A model generated the notes under the pieces. That model was not told where the DNA came from and ran no database searches. It was given only the letters and a program-made list of their open reading frames with translations. Positions 6,348 through 8,780 of a DNA stretch of 8,780 nt are shown here, one piece after another; positions within the stretch are counted from its first letter, which is position 1, and each line of letters starts with the position of its first letter. The position numbers were made by a program, and so were the translations under genes. The stretch is taken from assembly GCA_043813895.1 (NCBI GenBank), contig JBDRKQ010000186.1:1-8780 (forward strand), written 5' to 3'. This DNA is from CAZTAR01 sp043813895. GTDB taxonomy: Bacteria; Planctomycetota; Phycisphaerae; UBA1845; UTPLA1.

Positions 6348-7400
6348 ATGTGTAAGACCCCTTCGACAGCCGAGATGTTGCGGGCCGTGCAGAATCGTGA
6401 CGCGTCCTATGACTGCGTGTTCTTCCTGGGCGTTCGTACGACCGGGATCTTCTGCCGGCCGAGCTGTCCGGCACGCAAACCGCGGCCGAAGAACGTGGAG
6501 TTCTTTCCTTCGGCGAAGGAGGCGCTCCTGGCGGGGTACAGGCCGTGCAAGCGGTGCAGGCCGATGGACACGGACGGTCGTCCGCCCGCCTGGGTCGAAC
6601 GGTTGTTCGCCTACGTGGAGCAGACGCGCGGTTCGAGGATTCGCGATCGAGACCTGCGGGCGCAATCGATCGATCCCGCCCGGGCTCGTCGCTACTTCAA
6701 GAGGCACTACGGCATGACTTTCCAGGCGTATCACCGGGCGAGGCGTTTGGGCGAGGCACTCGGCAAGATCAGGCGGGGTGGCGATCTCACAGACGTGGGC
6801 CTCGCGCAGGGGTTCGATTCCGCCAGCGGGTTTCGCGACGCATTCGGCAAGACCTTCGGCGGTACGCCGGGCCGAAGCCGGGCCGGCGACTGCGTAGTCG
6901 TCGCGAGTGTCGAGAGTCCGATCGGGCCGCTGCTGGTCGGCGCCAACTCCCGTGCGGTCTGCCTGTTGGAGTTTCCAGATCGCCGGGCGTTGGAGACGCA
7001 GATCGCCGCGCTGCGCACACGGTTCGATTGTGCCATCGTTCCCGGCGAGAACGGGCGCCTGAAGCAGTTGCGGGCAGAGTTGGCGGAGTACTTCGCGGGC
7101 AAGCGGCGGCAGTTCAGCGTGCCGATCGACTATCCCGGGACGCCGTTTCAACAGGCGGTGTGGGAGCGGCTGCTGGAGATTCCGTACGGAGAGACGCTTT
7201 CGTACGCACAACTGGCGGTCGATGTCCGCAGGCCCGGGGCACAACGGGCGGTCGGCACGGCCAACGGCAAGAACCGAATCGCAATCATCATTCCTTGCCA
7301 CCGCGTGGTGAACAAGAGCGGCAAGCTCGGCGGCTACGGCGGGGGTTTGTGGCGTAAGCAGTTTCTGCTGGATTTGGAGCAGGGGCGGAATAGCGAATAG
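6348..7400 (+). CDS. ada: Ada: bifunctional DNA methyl-transfer sensor and O6-methylguanine-DNA methyltransferase
   Basis: A 350-residue, full-length three-domain Ada (E. coli Ada has 354 residues). The N-terminal zinc domain has cysteines C36, C40, C67 and C70 in VRTTGIFCRPSC and YRPCKRC, with the same spacing as E. coli C38/C42/C69/C72; C36 should accept methyl groups from phosphotriesters and switch the protein into an activator. Residues about 82-175 form an AraC-type helix-turn-helix region with FKRHYGMTFQAYHRARRL and GFDSASGFRDAFGKTFG. Residues about 185-344 form the O6-methylguanine methyltransferase with active-site IPCHRVV (C317). It repairs alkylated DNA by suicidal methyl transfer and probably controls its own gene. 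The ATG at 6348 is preferred over the GTG at 6342. The stop codon lies inside a heptamer repeat array, which also supplies the last residues. Repeats flank the gene on both sides. Confidence 0.96.
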   Translation: MCKTPSTAEMLRAVQNRDASYDCVFFLGVRTTGIFCRPSCPARKPRPKNVEFFPSAKEALLAGYRPCKRCRPMDTDGRPPAWVERLFAYVEQTRGSRIRDRDLRAQSIDPARARRYFKRHYGMTFQAYHRARRLGEALGKIRRGGDLTDVGLAQGFDSASGFRDAFGKTFGGTPGRSRAGDCVVVASVESPIGPLLVGANSRAVCLLEFPDRRALETQIAALRTRFDCAIVPGENGRLKQLRAELAEYFAGKRRQFSVPIDYPGTPFQQAVWERLLEIPYGETLSYAQLAVDVRRPGAQRAVGTANGKNRIAIIIPCHRVVNKSGKLGGYGGGLWRKQFLLDLEQGRNSE

Positions 7401-7422
7401 CGAATTGCGAATAGCGAAAGGC
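7388..7422. repeat. Heptamer tandem array overlapping the ada stop
   Basis: Five 7-bp units run from 7388 to 7422. Three are GAATAGC; the variants are GAATTGC and GAAAGGC. The TAG stop of ada (7398-7400) is inside the second unit. The reverse complement GCTATTC differs from the left array's unit GCTATTA in one base, so the two arrays are inverted relative to each other. Confidence 0.8.
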
Positions 7423-7474
7423 GAGGCGGGGGGCTACAGCCCGTCGAGAACACCGCAGCGTCCGACCCCCGCGT

Positions 7475-7528
7475 CTGTGGCACAGGCGTCTCGCCTGTGT
7501 CCTCGCCGCCGGAACGGCGGTGCCACAG
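7475..7528. repeat. Palindromic element with three-way-junction potential, right copy
   Basis: The outer arms CTGTGGCA (7475-7482) and TGCCACAG (7521-7528) are perfect reverse complements. They enclose CACAGGCG-TCT-CGCCTGTG (7481-7499, perfect 8-bp stem) and CCGCC-GGAAC-GGCGG (7506-7520). The design and the TGTGGCAC edges match the element at 6163-6238. Confidence 0.8.
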
Positions 7529-7544
7529 GTAGCGTCGCCCCCGC

Positions 7545-7896
7545 GTGGCCGACGAGTCCACGCCCACCAGCCGCGCCCGGCCCCGCGGCGTCATCGGCGC
7601 GGAGGTCTGGGTCAAAGTCGCCGCCCCCGGCGACCCGCCGCCGACACCGCTCGCTGGGCCGAGGACCCTTTCTCGGCCCCTGTCGCCACAGGAAAGGATT
7701 CCTGTTGAAGATGGGTGCGAGAAGGGATTCTCGCACCAGCCCCAGTTCCTGCTGCTGAGCACCCGCAGCCCCGCCGTGGCCGAGTTCGACGGTCCGGACG
7801 GTGGGAAGAACCGCACATTACATGCTACGATGGCTCAGCACCCGCGGCGAAGCCGGGCCGTGGAGCGAAACGGCCAGCGCGACGATTGGGGCGTAG
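7545..7896 (+). pseudogene. C-terminal remnant of a larger protein, frameshifted and interrupted by hairpins
   Basis: In one frame the DNA encodes RARPRGVIGAEVWVKVAAPGD (from about 7572), then a stretch made of palindromes, then QFLLLSTRSPAVAEFDG. A one-base shift within AAGAACC (about 7806-7812) moves the frame to one that encodes AHYMLRWLSTRGEAGPW followed by SETASATIGA and a TAG at 7894-7896. Joined, the pieces resemble from memory a C-terminal fibronectin-like module seen repeatedly in planctomycete proteins (GAEVW-K...FL-LDT-TPY-A-Y-G...AHYMLRW...GPWSET). I cannot name a family. No start region exists: a TAG lies at 7530 in frame and a repeat precedes it. The segment is therefore most likely a decayed gene end rather than a gene. 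A sequencing error at the frameshift would not restore the missing N-terminus. Confidence 0.6.
7656..7737. repeat. Array of three consecutive hairpins
   Basis: Three perfect stems follow one another: GGGCCGAG/CTCGGCCC (7656-7663 with 7672-7679, 8-nt loop), ACAGGAA/TTCCTGT (7688-7694 with 7699-7705, loop AGGA) and GGTGCGAGAA/TTCTCGCACC (7714-7723 with 7728-7737, loop GGGA). All share an AAGGGA-like apex, the first one on the other strand. The array interrupts the gene remnant at 7545-7896 and looks like a compound palindromic repeat of about 95 bp, inserted without breaking the local reading frame. Confidence 0.8.
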
Positions 7897-8004
7897 GTGC
7901 GTGGCCCATGTCCTCTGAACGTGCGGGCGTCGACGATGCGCACGTAGGATGTCCCGATCAGCGTGTCCCCCATCTCCAAGGGAGACGGGCCACCCGGCCA
8001 AGAT

Positions 8005-8012
8005 CAGCGGAG
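8005..8012 (+). promoter_or_regulatory. Possible ribosome binding site of the HEPN-like gene
   Basis: CAGCGGAG ends about 7 bp before the ATG at 8020. It supports that start over the GTG at 7963, which would add 19 residues of unlikely composition. Confidence 0.45.
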
Positions 8013-8019
8013 ATGTACG

Positions 8020-8616
8020 ATGGTCGTTGTTGATTGTCAGGCGAATACTCTCAGGCAAGTCGCAAGGGACGGCCTACGTGCGGCGAGGGCAGAGACAGAC
8101 CCGAAGAAGCTCAAGAACGCTGTATTCATGTCTGTCGTCTTTGCTCATATGGCCCTTGAAGCATATGTGAACGAAATCGAAGTGCACTGCAAGATCGCCA
8201 CAGAGAACCCCGCTCTGGGCCGCGAGGATCTGGAGCCGCTTGTCACCGTACTTGAAGAGCTGGAGGGACGCAACCTGCCGCTCTTGGCTCGGCTTCATCT
8301 CGTCGCCAGGATAATGAACAAGGCGCGGTTTGACGCCTCAAATGAACCGTTTCAGAGCGTGAACGACCTCAACAACATCCGGAATCAAATAGTCCATCTC
8401 AAGCCCATTCGGATGGTTGACCGGAAAGTTCTCAAGCGTCTTGATGCCAGAGGGCTCCTGGACCCGGAGCGCGACGGTGTGCCAGAGATGTGGATTGATC
8501 GATTCGCGACTGTCAAGGTGGCCGAGTGGGCAGTCAACGCTGCAGGGCGCATGATCTGGGAGTTGGAGGGAATCCTCGGGTTCCGCAAGGCAGACGACTC
8601 GTTCAAGCCCGTGTGA
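8020..8616 (+). CDS. HEPN-like protein with RNxxxH motif
   Basis: A 198-residue, mostly alpha-helical protein without signal peptide or membrane segment. A hydrophobic helix with HMALEAYVNEIEVHC (43-57) is followed by a linker and NDLNNIRNQIVHLKP (115-129). R121-N122-x3-H126 fits the RNxxxH form of the HEPN active motif, and the helix order (ALEAYVNE helix before the RNxxxH helix) is typical of HEPN proteins that resemble the RiboL-PSP and MAE_28990-like groups. HEPN domains with this motif are metal-independent ribonucleases in toxin-antitoxin, abortive infection and CRISPR effectors, but many are uncharacterised. No nucleotidyltransferase or antitoxin gene is next to it. Its codons look less GC-rich than those of neighbouring genes and it lies in a repeat-rich stretch, so acquisition by transfer is plausible. 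Activity is inferred only from the motif. Confidence 0.7.
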   Translation: MVVVDCQANTLRQVARDGLRAARAETDPKKLKNAVFMSVVFAHMALEAYVNEIEVHCKIATENPALGREDLEPLVTVLEELEGRNLPLLARLHLVARIMNKARFDASNEPFQSVNDLNNIRNQIVHLKPIRMVDRKVLKRLDARGLLDPERDGVPEMWIDRFATVKVAEWAVNAAGRMIWELEGILGFRKADDSFKPV

Positions 8617-8780
8617 GGAAGTCACGAGCAATCCCACCACTGTGGCGTTCGGCCCCGCGCCGTGGCCGAATTCCAGCGGCCTCCGATGCACATAACGGGC
8701 CTCGAGTAGCTCCCCTTGCAAGCGGGCCTGTTCTCGGGCGACAGCTTGAACCTCAAGAATGGCAGCATTATACGCCGGGG
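8617..8780. other. Right edge without a supported gene
   Basis: These 164 bp follow the HEPN-like gene. On the minus strand one frame is open from the edge and reads AILEVQAVAREQARLQGELL, helical in character, then continues into the antisense of the HEPN-like gene. Another minus frame stops at 8622. Either could be the end of a gene entering from the right, but nothing recognisable is present and no start can be seen. Confidence 0.3.

Noticed and set aside
6273..7301. 342-codon minus-strand frame antisense to ada
   Set aside because: It has no recognisable domain, and the plus strand encodes a complete Ada with all catalytic cysteines.
7405..7758. Plus-strand frame across the repeats after ada
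   Set aside because: It consists mainly of translated palindromic repeats and low-complexity Arg/Pro/Ser sequence, with no conserved motif.
8338..8780. Minus-strand open frame running in from the right edge, antisense to the HEPN-like gene
   Set aside because: It overlaps the better supported plus-strand gene by about 280 bp, shows no family motif, and its only in-window start is a TTG. The part beyond 8616 may belong to a real gene, but this cannot be decided here.

Overview
The window is a GC-rich bacterial segment that most likely comes from a member of the Planctomycetota. Four things suggest this: the CxxCGYxLTG...CxECG zinc-ribbon style, a TMTC-like membrane protein with TPR repeats, genes that mostly lack a clear Shine-Dalgarno site, and several palindromic and heptamer repeat families that I associate from memory with planctomycete genomes. 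The phylum is an inference; no marker gene is present.

Left part (1-3105, minus strand): the N-terminus of a Rossmann-fold NAD-dependent sugar epimerase/dehydratase runs off the left edge. Upstream of it on the same strand lies a 900-residue multi-pass membrane protein of the TMTC/GT-C type with seven in-phase 34-residue TPR units. The pair fits surface or exported-protein glycosylation. The gap between them carries an inverted repeat, and a tandem 16-bp repeat reaches into the TPR gene and forms its last codons. Two more hairpins lie inside the TPR gene.

Centre (3185-6047, plus strand): a complete dihydropteroate synthase (folP) diverges from the TPR gene across about 80 bp. It is followed closely by a small two-helix membrane protein with a zinc ribbon. 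After a 230-bp gap come a second zinc-ribbon protein with a beta-rich C-terminal part and an SPFH/band-7 membrane protein resembling plant hypersensitive-induced-reaction (HIR) proteins. These two are 34 bp apart and are probably co-transcribed.

Right part (6048-8780) is accessory in character. A full-length Ada (methylphosphotriester sensor, AraC-type helix-turn-helix, O6-methylguanine methyltransferase) is bracketed on both sides by heptamer arrays in opposite orientation and by palindromic three-way-junction-like elements. Next is the frameshifted C-terminal remnant of a larger protein, apparently interrupted by an array of three hairpins. The last gene is a 198-residue protein with an RNxxxH motif that suggests a HEPN-type ribonuclease fold. 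It looks less GC-rich than its neighbours and stands alone. The final 164 bp contain no gene I can support.

No tRNA, rRNA, CRISPR array, complete insertion sequence or riboswitch was seen.
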